A stretch of DNA of 64,000 nucleotides from CAYOOT01 sp964405665 (lineage in GTDB: Bacteria; Bdellovibrionota_C; UBA2361; SZUA-149; CAZDWZ01): the NCBI GenBank assembly GCA_964405665.1, contig CAYOOT010000003.1:1-64000 (forward strand), written 5' to 3'. The notes under the pieces were generated by a model. It saw only the letters and a program-made list of their open reading frames with translations, was not told the DNA's origin and made no database searches. A program made the position numbers and the translations under genes. This document shows, piece by piece, positions 1 to 8,642 of this stretch (its first letter is position 1; each line of letters opens with the position of its first letter).

Positions 1-146
1 CTTAAAAATAGCCTGGACCGATAAGTACTATTTTAATTTCCTAATATAACTCTAATTTTAATTTACCCCCAAGCAATTGTAGAATTATCCACTGATTTCC
101 TGGCTGTTAGCAAATGCTGTGTCAAAACTTTTACATTAATTTTAAC

Positions 147-163
147 TTGGTATGCCTGTTGCC
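147..163 (+). promoter_or_regulatory. sigma-54 (-24/-12) promoter for the flagellar regulator operon
   Basis: The sequence TTGGTATGCCTGTTGCC has GG at 149-150 and GC at 161-162, separated by exactly ten bases, and a TTGC -12 box. This is the RpoN promoter geometry. It lies about 155 bases upstream of the first regulator gene. The same geometry recurs before flgB and fliK, which supports it. The predicted transcript would begin near 173. Confidence 0.6.
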
Positions 164-180
164 ATGAATCTGACAGAGAT

Positions 181-211
181 AATTTTGACTCCTAATGCAG
201 GAGTCGAAATT
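181..211 (+). promoter_or_regulatory. inverted repeat in the 5' leader of the first flagellar regulator
   Basis: Twelve-base arms (181-192 and 200-211) around GACTCC/GGAGTC pair with one mismatch across a seven-base loop. The repeat lies just downstream of the predicted sigma-54 start site. It could be an mRNA hairpin in the long leader or an operator. A second AT-only near-palindrome lies at about 238-267. No reading frame is evident in 1-316. Confidence 0.4.
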
Positions 212-316
212 TTGTCAGCGACCATCGGCTTTCAGTAATTTAAATTTTGATCACAAAAATTAAATTAGGAAAGACTGATAAATTTTGAATGACGGTTTTT
301 TTTAAAGGTTATAAAG

Positions 317-1375
317 ATGCTACAACCAATTACAACAAGAGAAAATACTGCAATACTTCAGTTGCCAACATATTCAGTAGTTGCCCGACCAAAAGAACTT
401 AAGGGAATTATCAGCAACGATCCAGAAATGGAACGAATTTTACAGATCTCTAAAAAGGTAGCGGAAACAAACAGCACAATTCTTATTTTAGGAGAAAGTG
501 GCACTGGCAAAGAAGTAATTGCTCGCGCCATTCATGAATTAAGTGGCTGCACTGGTCATTTTGTTCCTGTAAATTGTGGTGCAATTCCTGATAATCTTTT
601 AGAAAGCGAATTGTTTGGACATGAAAAAGGGGCTTTTACTGGAGCAATTAATAGCAAGCCCGGCCGATTTCATCTAGCAGAAGGAGGAACAATCTTTTTA
701 GATGAAATTGGAGAAATGAGTCCTCAACTTCAGGTAAAATTGCTTAGAGTTTTACAAGATAAGGTTGTGGAACCAGTTGGCGGATTAAAATATAAAACTG
801 TTAATGTTCGGGTGATTGCGGCAACAAATGTTAATCTCAGTGAACAGATTAAAACAGGGAAGTTTAGAGAAGATTTATACTATCGATTACAAGTTGTGCC
901 AATTACTCTTCCGTCACTAAGACAAAGAAAAGATGATATTCAGCTTTTAGTAAATCATTTCAGTAAAAAATATTCTGAAGAGAATAACAGAAGACCTTTA
1001 GTTTTTAGCAGTGAAGTTTTAGAAGTTTTTTCAAGATACGCTTGGCCTGGTAATATTCGTGAATTAGAGAATTTTGTTGAACGTTTAAGTATTTTGGTTG
1101 ATTCTGATGCAGTATACATCAGTGATCTTCCGCCATACATGATTCAAACTGAAAGTTTAAATACTTTAATCACTCAAACTACTATTCCAGAAAACGGACT
1201 TGATTTTAATCAAATGGTCGAGGATTTTGAAAATAGCTTGATTTTAAAGGCTTTAGAAAAAACCTCAGGAAATAAAAAGGCAGCCGCTAAACTTTTAAAT
1301 TTAAATCGCACAACACTTGTAGAAAAAATAAAGAAAAAAGGATTGGATAATTCAGACATGGAATTGCAGGATTAA
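317..1375 (+). CDS. sigma-54-dependent transcriptional activator without receiver domain (FlrA/FleQ-like)
   Basis: This is an enhancer-binding AAA+ ATPase that would remodel the sigma-54 holoenzyme at flagellar promoters. Visible motifs are Walker A GESGTGKE, the GAFTGA loop that contacts sigma-54, Walker B GGTIFLDEIGEM, and a C-terminal Fis-type helix-turn-helix (about residues 300-345). Only about 30 residues precede the AAA+ domain, so the FleQ/REC N-terminal domain of typical family members is missing or very short. Activity is therefore not obviously set by phosphorylation. The gene sits behind its own sigma-54-type promoter and heads an operon with a kinase and a second sigma-54 activator, as in FlrA-FlrB-FlrC cascades. 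The role as flagellar master regulator is inferred from context. It could instead be a DctD/NtrC relative with another target. Confidence 0.85.
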   Translation: MLQPITTRENTAILQLPTYSVVARPKELKGIISNDPEMERILQISKKVAETNSTILILGESGTGKEVIARAIHELSGCTGHFVPVNCGAIPDNLLESELFGHEKGAFTGAINSKPGRFHLAEGGTIFLDEIGEMSPQLQVKLLRVLQDKVVEPVGGLKYKTVNVRVIAATNVNLSEQIKTGKFREDLYYRLQVVPITLPSLRQRKDDIQLLVNHFSKKYSEENNRRPLVFSSEVLEVFSRYAWPGNIRELENFVERLSILVDSDAVYISDLPPYMIQTESLNTLITQTTIPENGLDFNQMVEDFENSLILKALEKTSGNKKAAAKLLNLNRTTLVEKIKKKGLDNSDMELQD

Positions 1376-1378
1376 CTT

Positions 1379-2329
1379 ATGCAAAAAATAATTTTGCTAT
1401 CTTTTAGTTTCTTATTCTTGGTCAGGGACGCTCAGGCAGAAGTACAATTGGAAAATGCCAAAAATATTGATCAAGAAATACGATATGAAAAAAGTATTCC
1501 GGAATTAACGGCGGAAGGAGAATATTTTAAGGCTTTAAGCAGTTATTATAATAGTAATTTGGAATCAAAGCTTGCTGATAAGTTAGCAGCGGCGAAAAGT
1601 GCCTGGGCCTTGAGCAATACGGCAAAAGCAAGAGAACTTTGGCAGGAAGCTTTGGCCGATCGGGAATTAGTTGGCGAAGAAAGATCCAGAGCCAGTTTAT
1701 CTTTGGCAATATTGGAGTCACAAGAAGGAAATCATGAAGAAGCAAGAGCAATCGCCGAAAAAGAAGCTCATCAAATGGAAAGTTCAGAATTGCGCGCTGA
1801 ATTCTGGTTAGTAATTGCCGAATCACTGAAAGAACAAAAAGCTTATAGCGTTGCAGAAGGATACTATAAAAAAGCGATTGCAGAAGGCTCAACAAAGATC
1901 ATACACGAAGCCAATTATCTACAAGGAGAAGTACAATTTAAATTGGGACTAATTGATGAGTCACGTTATAGTTTCACACAAGTCGCCTTAGGTAGTGAAT
2001 ATGCTTACCCGGCCTTAAAGCATCTGATTGAAATAGATTATACACAAAAAAATTATCCCGGAGTTTTAAATTGGATAACAGAAGCTAAGGAAAATTATCC
2101 GCAACAAGTTAAAGATCCGCAAGTATCATACTTCTATATTTCTGCCTTATTGGAGCTGGGTAAATTAGAACAAGCAAAGAAAGTACTAGAAAGTTTTAAA
2201 ATAAACAATTCTGAAACAAATCCCTGGTTTACTCTGGCACTTTCCGGCGTTGAGGCCAAGGCTGTAAACCAAATGATTAAACCGTATTCCCCGAAGGAAT
2301 CAGCAAGGATGAGGTTATCCTCAGAGTAA
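1379..2329 (+). CDS. exported TPR protein between flagellar regulators
   Basis: The 316-residue product begins with a Sec signal peptide (MQKIILLSFSFLFLV, cleavage probably near AQAE). The rest is helical repeats of the tetratricopeptide type; alanine/glutamate-rich units such as AKARELWQEAL and SVAEGYYKKAI can be picked out by eye. It is predicted periplasmic and probably a protein-interaction scaffold. It starts three bases after the preceding activator and ends one base before the histidine kinase gene, so all four genes are likely one transcript. No enzymatic motif is visible. FlrA/B/C operons do not usually carry such a gene, so a periplasmic partner or sensor input for the kinase is possible but unproven. 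Confidence 0.7.
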   Translation: MQKIILLSFSFLFLVRDAQAEVQLENAKNIDQEIRYEKSIPELTAEGEYFKALSSYYNSNLESKLADKLAAAKSAWALSNTAKARELWQEALADRELVGEERSRASLSLAILESQEGNHEEARAIAEKEAHQMESSELRAEFWLVIAESLKEQKAYSVAEGYYKKAIAEGSTKIIHEANYLQGEVQFKLGLIDESRYSFTQVALGSEYAYPALKHLIEIDYTQKNYPGVLNWITEAKENYPQQVKDPQVSYFYISALLELGKLEQAKKVLESFKINNSETNPWFTLALSGVEAKAVNQMIKPYSPKESARMRLSSE

Positions 2330-2330
2330 T

Positions 2331-3074
2331 ATGAGTTTAAATCAAACAGAAAGAGCTCAACGGTTAATTGCTATGGGAGAAATGGCAGCTACGCTTGCCC
2401 ATGAAATAAGAAATCCATTGGGAAGTATGGAATTATTTTGTTCATTATTAAAGAAAGATTTAAAAGACAATCCCGAAACACTTTATTATGCCGAACAAAT
2501 TTTTCAAGGCATTAAAAACTTAGAGCGTATTATCAATAATTCTCTGCAGTTTTCACGTGATAATAAGGTTAAAAGGAAACTTTGCCCTTCAGTTAAGCAA
2601 TTTCTAAAGCAAGTGCTTTCTTACTGTAGCGATAAAATTGAAAAATTCTCTGTGGAAGTTTTAGTGGAAATAAAAGGACTAGAACTTTCTGTGGAATTTG
2701 ATCCTTATTTATTAAATCAGGCCTTAATAAACTTAATTCAAAATGCCTTAGATGCTGCGGCAGAGAGCAAAAATAAACTGCTTGTAGTGCAATGGGAAAA
2801 TTTTGCAGATGGCAGTTTTAAAATAGAAATTATCGATAGTGGTCAGGGAATAAAAGAAACTGAGTTAATTAAAATATTTGATCCCTTTTATACAACTAAG
2901 GCAGAAGGTACCGGTCTTGGTTTACCCGTAGCACATTCAATTATCTTGTCACATGGAGGAAGTTTTAATTTTGAAACAAAGGCAGGGGTGGGAACCAGGG
3001 TAATTCTATCTTTTCCTTCAGAAGATTCAGCAAATACTCTCAATAAAAAGGAGAACATTCGTCATGCAGGATAA
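2331..3074 (+). CDS. soluble histidine kinase (FlrB/FleS/FlgS-like)
   Basis: This is a two-component kinase that would phosphorylate the response regulator encoded directly downstream. The HisKA motif LAHEIRNPLGSM places the phospho-acceptor at His24. The ATP-binding domain shows the N box (NQALINLIQNALDAA), the G1 box (DSGQGI), the F box (FDPFYTT) and the G2 box (GTGLGLPVA). At 247 residues it has almost no sequence before the HisKA domain: no transmembrane segment and no PAS domain. The input must therefore come from a partner, as in cytoplasmic flagellar checkpoint kinases. Its 3' end overlaps the regulator gene by 11 bases, which suggests translational coupling. Assignment to the flagellar cascade rests on location. 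Confidence 0.85.
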   Translation: MSLNQTERAQRLIAMGEMAATLAHEIRNPLGSMELFCSLLKKDLKDNPETLYYAEQIFQGIKNLERIINNSLQFSRDNKVKRKLCPSVKQFLKQVLSYCSDKIEKFSVEVLVEIKGLELSVEFDPYLLNQALINLIQNALDAAAESKNKLLVVQWENFADGSFKIEIIDSGQGIKETELIKIFDPFYTTKAEGTGLGLPVAHSIILSHGGSFNFETKAGVGTRVILSFPSEDSANTLNKKENIRHAG

Positions 3075-4425
3075 ATTAAATGTATTATTGGTCGACGACG
3101 AAGAGCAAATGCTCAATGCCATGGAAGCTGTTGTGGCAAGACTTGGTCATCTGGTCAGTAAATCAAGAAACGGTCAAGAAGCATGGGAATCAATTGAAAG
3201 AAATAAACCAGATTTAGTTATTTCTGATATGAGAATGCCAATTTTAAGTGGGGGAGAATTATTAGAAAAATTACATCAGAATTTCCCTAATATTCCAGTA
3301 ATTATTATTACCGCTTACGGAACCATTACTCAGGCAGTTGAAGCAATGAAAAACGGTGCTTTTGATTTTATTACTAAACCCTTTTCTGCAGAAGATCTAG
3401 AAAAAATATTAGAAAGAGTTGTTGCTCCTCGACAAAGAAATGTCGATCGTGAACCAACAAAGACTAATCGTTTGCCAACGGTGGCACTAGTAACGACAGA
3501 TTTGGAGTTTAAAAAGTTAATTGAATTAGTTTTACATATTTCGCCAAGCTCGGCGAATATCTTAATTCAAGGGGAATCCGGAACTGGTAAAGAGTTAATT
3601 GCCCGTTTAGTTCATACCAGCAGCGCCCGTTCGGGGCAGTTTGTTGCCGTAAATTGCGCCGCTTTGCCGGAAAATCTTTTGGAAAGTGAACTTTTTGGAC
3701 ATGAAAAAGGGGCTTTTACCGGGGCGATTTCGACAAAAATCGGGAAATTTGAACAAGCAAATGGCGGAACTATTCTACTTGATGAAATTTCGGAAATGGA
3801 TCTTTCTTTGCAAGCTAAATTACTTAGAGTTTTACAGGAAAGAGAGGTTGATCGCATCGGTGGTCAAAAAACTATTTCTGTTGATGTACGTGTTGTTGCT
3901 ACGACAAATCGGGATTTACACAAGTATGTTGAAGAAGGAAAATTTAGAGAAGATTTATTTTATCGTTTAAATGTAATTCCTGTCTTTATGCCCACATTGA
4001 GGAACCGCAAAGGTGATGTGCGCTTACTTGCTGAACATTTTGTGAGGATGTATGCCGGAGCAAGAAAAATAGAAATCTCTCCTGAGGCTCTTAGAGTTTT
4101 TGAAAATCATTCCTGGCCCGGTAATGTTCGGGAACTGCAAAATATTTGCGAAAGAGCAACACTTCTTTGCCAAGAAGACAGTATTCAGCCTAAACATATC
4201 ATGATCGATTCCTTAAGAATGAAAGTAACAATGGAAACTGATTCCAATGATTTGAAACTTTATAGCGGTTTAACTGTGGCAGAAGCTGAAAAAAGACTAA
4301 TTCAAGAAACACTAAAATCCACAAACAATAATAAAACAAAGGCTGCTGAATTTTTAGGAATTAGCATCAGAACGCTTAGAAATAAGCTTCATGAGTATGG
4401 TTTTAGTAGTGAAGGAATTGATTAA
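3064..4425 (+). CDS. sigma-54-dependent response regulator (FlrC/FleR/FlgR-like)
   Basis: This is an NtrC-family regulator with three domains: an N-terminal receiver (acidic pocket D11-D12, phospho-acceptor D55 in VISDMRMP, T83 and K105), a central AAA+ domain (Walker A GESGTGKE, GAFTGA loop, Walker B GTILLDEISEM) and a C-terminal Fis helix-turn-helix (about 415-447). At 453 residues its length is normal. The AAA+ domain closely resembles that of the first activator in the operon. It probably receives phosphate from the overlapping kinase and activates the class of flagellar genes that begins with flgB, whose sigma-54-type promoter lies 115 bases downstream of this stop codon. Confidence 0.88.
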   Translation: MQDKLNVLLVDDEEQMLNAMEAVVARLGHLVSKSRNGQEAWESIERNKPDLVISDMRMPILSGGELLEKLHQNFPNIPVIIITAYGTITQAVEAMKNGAFDFITKPFSAEDLEKILERVVAPRQRNVDREPTKTNRLPTVALVTTDLEFKKLIELVLHISPSSANILIQGESGTGKELIARLVHTSSARSGQFVAVNCAALPENLLESELFGHEKGAFTGAISTKIGKFEQANGGTILLDEISEMDLSLQAKLLRVLQEREVDRIGGQKTISVDVRVVATTNRDLHKYVEEGKFREDLFYRLNVIPVFMPTLRNRKGDVRLLAEHFVRMYAGARKIEISPEALRVFENHSWPGNVRELQNICERATLLCQEDSIQPKHIMIDSLRMKVTMETDSNDLKLYSGLTVAEAEKRLIQETLKSTNNNKTKAAEFLGISIRTLRNKLHEYGFSSEGID

Positions 4426-4538
4426 CGTAGGGGCAGTTTAATAAAGAATTTTGACAGTCAGAAGTGTGGATATTTTGACTTTTAGAAAAGTTGACAAGAA
4501 ATTTGTAAAAGAATTCCGGCAGTTAAAGTTTTGGCAGT

Positions 4539-4556
4539 TAGGCATAGTCTTTGCGA
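4539..4556 (+). promoter_or_regulatory. sigma-54 promoter of the flgB basal-body operon
   Basis: TAGGCATAGTCTTTGC carries GG at 4541-4542 and GC at 4553-4554 with the required ten-base spacing and a TTGC -12 box. It ends about 37 bases before the flgB ATG. The predicted transcription start (about 4566) lies inside the longest open frame, which shows that the longer upstream start is not used. Confidence 0.65.
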
Positions 4557-4592
4557 TGTAAGAAATGCAGAGCTGACTTTAGGAGAACTAAT

Positions 4593-4988
4593 ATGAAAAT
4601 ATATGACACGACCTTTGACTTACTTCAACGGGCAATGGATGTTCGAATGAAGCGCCATGCTGTTCTTTCAAGCAATATTGCCAATAGTGAAACTCCTAAT
4701 TACAAAGCAAGAGAATTAGATTTTGCCGGAGAACTAAATAAAGTGCTTACGCAAAATACTCAAAGCGTTGAAAAAACAAATCCTTTACATATGGATTTAG
4801 ATGATAGTTCCACTGCCCACATAGTTTTTGATAATTCTGCAGCAGTTGGTGCTGATGGTAATAATGTTGATTTAGATATTTCCATGGGTAAACTTGCAGA
4901 GAATGTTCGGGGATATTCTAATGCTAGTACTTGGTTAGGTGTGCAGTTACGTTTATTGAAAAACGTTGCCAGAGGAAGACTCGGTTAA
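4593..4988 (+). CDS. flgB: flagellar basal-body rod protein FlgB
   Basis: FlgB forms the proximal rod of the flagellar basal body in the periplasm. The product has the rod-family N-terminus (MDVRMKRHAVLSSNIANSETPNY, the ANI-N-pattern shared by axial proteins) and an amphipathic C-terminal helix. The ATG at 4593 is preferred over an in-frame TTG at 4551. It gives the usual length of 131 residues, has an AGGAG ribosome site at 4581-4585, and lies downstream of the predicted sigma-54 start site, whereas the TTG overlaps the -12 box. It is the first gene of the rod/MS-ring/export operon and is followed 18 bases later by flgC. Confidence 0.93.
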   Translation: MKIYDTTFDLLQRAMDVRMKRHAVLSSNIANSETPNYKARELDFAGELNKVLTQNTQSVEKTNPLHMDLDDSSTAHIVFDNSAAVGADGNNVDLDISMGKLAENVRGYSNASTWLGVQLRLLKNVARGRLG

Positions 4989-5006
4989 TATTAAGGAGAG
5001 CAGGGT

Positions 5007-5444
5007 ATGTTAAAAACAATTTTTGATATCGCTTCCAGTGCAATGAGCGTGAATCGTTTACGCATTAATACCATTGCCAGCAATATTGCCAATGCGCAAA
5101 CCACAAGAACGGCAGAAGGGGGCCCTTATAAGCGCCGAGATGTGGTGGTTCAAGCTAAAGACATTAATCCCGAAGGTTTCGCCTCTGCTCTTGATCAAGC
5201 TACGCTAAAAGACGTTGCTGTCACCGGAGTTGTTACCGATGAAAAGCCTCCTCTGCAAGTTTATGATCCCGGACATCCCGATGCCGATCCCAAAACAGGA
5301 ATGGTAGCAATGCCCAACGTCAATCCTGTTACGGAAATGGTAAACATGCTTACAGCTTCAGCTGCTTATAAGGCCGCTGCGGAAATTATGGCAGCAACAA
5401 AAGATATGGCCGGAGTTATCAAAAATTTAGCTAATCGTTTATAG
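5007..5444 (+). CDS. flgC: flagellar basal-body rod protein FlgC
   Basis: FlgC is a proximal rod subunit that polymerises with FlgB, FlgF and FlgG. The 145-residue product has the family N-terminus (SAMSVNRLRINTIASNIANAQTT), a GPYKRRDVV stretch and the C-terminal signature VNPVTEMVNMLTASAAYKAAAEIM. Its length matches the family (about 135-150). AAGGAGAG lies about eight bases before the ATG. It sits between flgB and fliE in the canonical order, so its identity is secure. Confidence 0.95.
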   Translation: MLKTIFDIASSAMSVNRLRINTIASNIANAQTTRTAEGGPYKRRDVVVQAKDINPEGFASALDQATLKDVAVTGVVTDEKPPLQVYDPGHPDADPKTGMVAMPNVNPVTEMVNMLTASAAYKAAAEIMAATKDMAGVIKNLANRL

Positions 5445-5455
5445 GAGAATTACTC

Positions 5456-5797
5456 ATGGAAATAAAAGGCCTATCAATGTTTGATCAATTAAAAATGATT
5501 AAAGGCGTAGATGGTATTCTTCCTAAAAAGTCCGAAATTACTCCCAATGAAAAAAGTGGGGATGTCGGCGGCAAAAAAGTTTCTTTTGCCGAGTTTCTTG
5601 CCAATCAAATGGAAGAAGTCAATAAAAGCGGTTTAGATGCGGAGAAAGCAATTCAACGTTCCGTCAGTGGCCAGGAAACAAACCCTCATGAAACACTGAT
5701 TGCTGTTCAAAAAGCAGATATTTCTCTGTCTTTAATGATGTCCATTAAGGAAAGAATTGAACGTGCTTATCAAGATATAATAAAAACACCATTGTAA
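5456..5797 (+). CDS. fliE: flagellar hook-basal body protein FliE
   Basis: FliE is the small junction protein that links the MS ring (FliF) to the rod. The 113-residue product has the family features: VSFAEFLANQMEEVNKSGLDAEKAIQRSVSGQETNPHETLIAVQKAD can be read in parts as the FliE core, followed by a helical tail ending in VKERIERAYQDI-like sequence. It follows flgC by 11 bases with an AGGAG site and precedes fliF, the standard order. Its length is typical. Confidence 0.93.
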   Translation: MEIKGLSMFDQLKMIKGVDGILPKKSEITPNEKSGDVGGKKVSFAEFLANQMEEVNKSGLDAEKAIQRSVSGQETNPHETLIAVQKADISLSLMMSIKERIERAYQDIIKTPL

Positions 5798-5835
5798 TTT
5801 ATAAAACTTCATTAAGGTTTTTCTAAAGGTTTTCT

Positions 5836-7497
5836 ATGAAATTTGATATTACCAAAATAATTGAAAATATAATTAATTTCTATACAAAATTATCTTTATC
5901 CCAAAAGATAGCACTTCCTTTGTTTATTTTCGGCTCAATGGGGGTAATTATTTTTGTCTCCAATTGGGCAAGCCGACCTGAATATGGTGTTTTGTTTTCT
6001 AGTTTAGAAGAAAATGATGCCGCTGGAGTTGTCGAATACCTAAAAGATCATAAAATCAAATATTTACTAAGCAATGATAGTGGAACAATTTCGATTACTC
6101 CCAAAGAATCAGTGCATGATATTCGTTTAGAACTGAGTTCTTCCGGTCTACCTCGAGGGGGAAGTAAAGGTTTTGAATTATTTGATAGCACCAGCTTAAC
6201 TACTTCTGCAGTAATGGAAAAGATTAATGAATTAAGAGCAAAGCAAGGAGAATTAGAAAGAACAATTCAAGCAATTGATGCTATAAAAAATGCTAGAGTG
6301 CATATTACTCTTCCGGAAAGATCTTCCTTTGTTAAAAAAGATGTAGTGCCAACGGCCTCTGTTTTATTGAGACTAAAAGCAGGAGCGGAAATTACACCTG
6401 CTCAGGTTAATGCCATTACCCACTTAGTAGCCGGCAGTATTGAACGTTTGTTGCCGGAAAATGTGACAATAATGGATTCTAAAGGAGCATTACTTAGCAA
6501 TAAAAATGGCGAAGGGGATTTATCAGGGGATGATGTAGCAAGACTTGATTATCAAAGAAAAATTGAAGCTTCCTATGCTAAAAGAATTGAATCAATGATT
6601 TCAGAAATTTTAGGGACAGGCAAAGTTGTTGCTCGTGTAACGGCGGATGTTGATTACAATAAGTTTGAAAAAGAAGAAGAGCTTTATGATCCTGCTGGTT
6701 CTGTTGCCAGAAGTGAAAAAGTAATTGAAGACAATGTTTCAGGAAAAGGCTCTGAAGGCGGAGTTGCCGGGATCTCTTCCAACTTAACCAACGATCCTAA
6801 TTTACTTAAAAGCAAAGAATCAAGCGGTGGTGGAGGTTTGCATCGCGAAACAGTGAAGAATTTTGAAATTTCCAGAGCTGTAAGCAGAACAGCTTCTGCG
6901 GCAGGGAAAATCCAACGCTTGTCAGTTGCAGTACTTGTCGATGGCCAATATGTAAAAGCTCCTAGTGCTGAAAAAGACGAAAAGGGAGTTACCACAGAAC
7001 AAATGCTTTATCGCCCATTATCTTCAGAAATGATTCGAAAAATTGATAATTTGGTTAAACAAAGCGTCGGTTATGATTCCACAAGAGGAGATATTGTTAC
7101 AGTAGAAAATATTCAATTTTTAAATGATGATTCATTGGAGCAACAATTTGCCGCTAATGCTCCCACAGCTGTGGATAAGTATTTACCTTATACACTCCCC
7201 TTAATTTTCGTTTTATTTTTCTTCCTCTTTGCAGTACGACCTTTAATTAAATTTATTATTACTCCAGGGGAATCAGAAGTGGATTTAACAAGATTATTAC
7301 CAGAAGGCATTGATGAATTAGAAGCGGAAATTGAAGCAGAAAGAGACAAATCAACAGGTGTTGTTCCGGATGTTAAGTTGGGAATTAACTTAGAAGAATT
7401 AGAAAACTTAATTGCAACTAACTCTAGTATTGTTAAGCAAAACCCGCAACAAGCAGCCTTGTTGATTAGATATTGGCTCAATGAAGGAAGACTATAA
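5836..7497 (+). CDS. fliF: flagellar MS-ring protein FliF
   Basis: FliF is the inner-membrane ring protein that nucleates basal-body assembly. The 553-residue product has an N-terminal transmembrane helix (about residues 25-45, ending before NWASRPEYGVLFSSL), a YscJ/FliF domain (SLEENDAAGVVEYLKDHKI; ARVHITLPERSSF), a glycine/serine-rich central region, a second transmembrane helix (about 449-468, LPYTLPLIFVLFFFLFAVRPL) and a C-terminal tail with the FliG-binding pattern NPQQAALLIRYWL. All essential parts are present. It ends two bases before fliG. Confidence 0.95.
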   Translation: MKFDITKIIENIINFYTKLSLSQKIALPLFIFGSMGVIIFVSNWASRPEYGVLFSSLEENDAAGVVEYLKDHKIKYLLSNDSGTISITPKESVHDIRLELSSSGLPRGGSKGFELFDSTSLTTSAVMEKINELRAKQGELERTIQAIDAIKNARVHITLPERSSFVKKDVVPTASVLLRLKAGAEITPAQVNAITHLVAGSIERLLPENVTIMDSKGALLSNKNGEGDLSGDDVARLDYQRKIEASYAKRIESMISEILGTGKVVARVTADVDYNKFEKEEELYDPAGSVARSEKVIEDNVSGKGSEGGVAGISSNLTNDPNLLKSKESSGGGGLHRETVKNFEISRAVSRTASAAGKIQRLSVAVLVDGQYVKAPSAEKDEKGVTTEQMLYRPLSSEMIRKIDNLVKQSVGYDSTRGDIVTVENIQFLNDDSLEQQFAANAPTAVDKYLPYTLPLIFVLFFFLFAVRPLIKFIITPGESEVDLTRLLPEGIDELEAEIEAERDKSTGVVPDVKLGINLEELENLIATNSSIVKQNPQQAALLIRYWLNEGRL

Positions 7498-7499
7498 TT

Positions 7500-8513
7500 A
7501 TGGCAGATGAAAAAACAGAATTAAGCTTAACAAACAAAGCAGCTGTTATTTTAATGAGCTTAGGCACGGAACAGGCAGCTGAGGTGATCAAGTATTTAAG
7601 TGAAGATGAAATAAAAAAACTTAGCCGCGCTTTTATGGCAGTGCAAGAGTTAGATCGAGACATTCAACGGGATATCTCAATGGAATTTAATAAAATGTTG
7701 CAAGCCGCGGAAAAAATGGTGGTTGATGGAAGAGATTTTGCAAAAGAAGTAATTAGCTCGGCCTTCGGAGAAGAAGCTGGTGAATCATTTGTCGAAGCAT
7801 TATCCGGTGGAAGAAAAGAGTCTTTGGCTTCATTGATTTCTGATATGCCTCCCAATATTGCCGACAATTTTCTGCAATCTGAGCATCCGCAAACAATCGC
7901 GTTTCTTCTCTCTAAAATGCCCGCAGACAAAGCAGCAAGTATGCTCTCTAAAATGTCTGAAGAAATGCAAACAGAAGCTTTAATCAGAATCTCTAAACTG
8001 GAACAAGTAAAAAGAGACGTTGTTGATGATGTTTGTGATGTATTAAGAAACCAACTTCGCGGAGTTAGCATGGGCGGCGAAGAAGATTTAGGTGGGCCAA
8101 AAGCTTGTGCCCAAATTCTTAATTTCATCAATAAAAATATTGAAGAAAGAATACTTACTGAAGTGGAAGAAACTTATCCAGAACTTGCTGAAGAAATCAG
8201 AAACCTGATGTTTACATTTGAAGATGTTCTTAAGATTGACGATCGTAGTATTCAAACAATACTTAAAGATGTTCCTCGAGAACAACTTGTGCTTGCACTT
8301 AAAACAGCCAGTACGGAACTTCGAGATCTTCTATTTAAAAACATGTCTCAGCGTGCTGCGGATATGCTTAAAGATGATTTAGATAGTCTCGGGCCAACCA
8401 AGCTTAAAGATGTAGAAAAAGCTCAACAAGGAATTGTCGATGTTATTCGCCGTCTAGAAGCAGAAGGTAAAATTCAACTAGCAGGTGCAGGCGGAGAAGA
8501 TGCGTTAGTATAA
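7500..8513 (+). CDS. fliG: flagellar motor switch protein FliG
   Basis: FliG is the C-ring rotor protein that binds FliF at its N-terminus, FliM in the middle and the stator MotA at its C-terminus. The 337-residue product shows the N-terminal domain (NKAAVILMSLGTEQAAEVIK), the EHPQ motif in QSEHPQTIAFLLS, and the C-terminal torque domain with the charged helix FEDVLKIDDRSIQ and LKDVPREQLVLAL. Length and motifs are typical and no residue loss is evident. It is followed by a strong inverted repeat before fliH. Confidence 0.95.
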   Translation: MADEKTELSLTNKAAVILMSLGTEQAAEVIKYLSEDEIKKLSRAFMAVQELDRDIQRDISMEFNKMLQAAEKMVVDGRDFAKEVISSAFGEEAGESFVEALSGGRKESLASLISDMPPNIADNFLQSEHPQTIAFLLSKMPADKAASMLSKMSEEMQTEALIRISKLEQVKRDVVDDVCDVLRNQLRGVSMGGEEDLGGPKACAQILNFINKNIEERILTEVEETYPELAEEIRNLMFTFEDVLKIDDRSIQTILKDVPREQLVLALKTASTELRDLLFKNMSQRAADMLKDDLDSLGPTKLKDVEKAQQGIVDVIRRLEAEGKIQLAGAGGEDALV

Positions 8514-8514
8514 T

Positions 8515-8564
8515 TCTTTTCATAAGTTATGCGATATTGCTGTATCGCATAACTTATAGAAAAG
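8515..8564 (+). repeat. long perfect inverted repeat between fliG and fliH
   Basis: Fifteen-base arms (8522-8536 and 8543-8557, ATAAGTTATGCGATA and its complement) are perfect around a six-base TTGCTG loop. The pairing extends outward through CTTTTC/GAAAAG (8516-8521/8559-8564) with one bulge. No U-run follows, so it is not a simple Rho-independent terminator. It may be an RNA-processing or attenuation hairpin, or an operator, that sets fliG versus fliH-fliI expression. Confidence 0.65.
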
Positions 8565-8569
8565 ATTAT

Positions 8570-8597
8570 ATCATCCGTAGCTTTAGCGAAGGATGAT
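8570..8597. repeat. small intergenic hairpin repeat (ATCATCC...GGATGAT)
   Basis: Seven-base arms ATCATCC and GGATGAT enclose GTAGCTTTAGCGA. A related, degraded sequence (GTCGTCCGAAGCTTTATCGAAGG) occurs at about 52842-52862. It is therefore probably an interspersed repeat rather than a fli-specific site. Confidence 0.4.
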
Positions 8598-8642
8598 CGT
8601 AGTAAAAGATGTTGGTAAAAAGTTTTTAATTTATAGGTTTTA

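Noticed and set aside
4551..4592. Upstream TTG start that would extend FlgB by 14 residues
   Set aside because: It overlaps the -12 box of the sigma-54-type promoter and precedes the predicted transcription start. ATG 4593 has AGGAG and gives the normal FlgB length.
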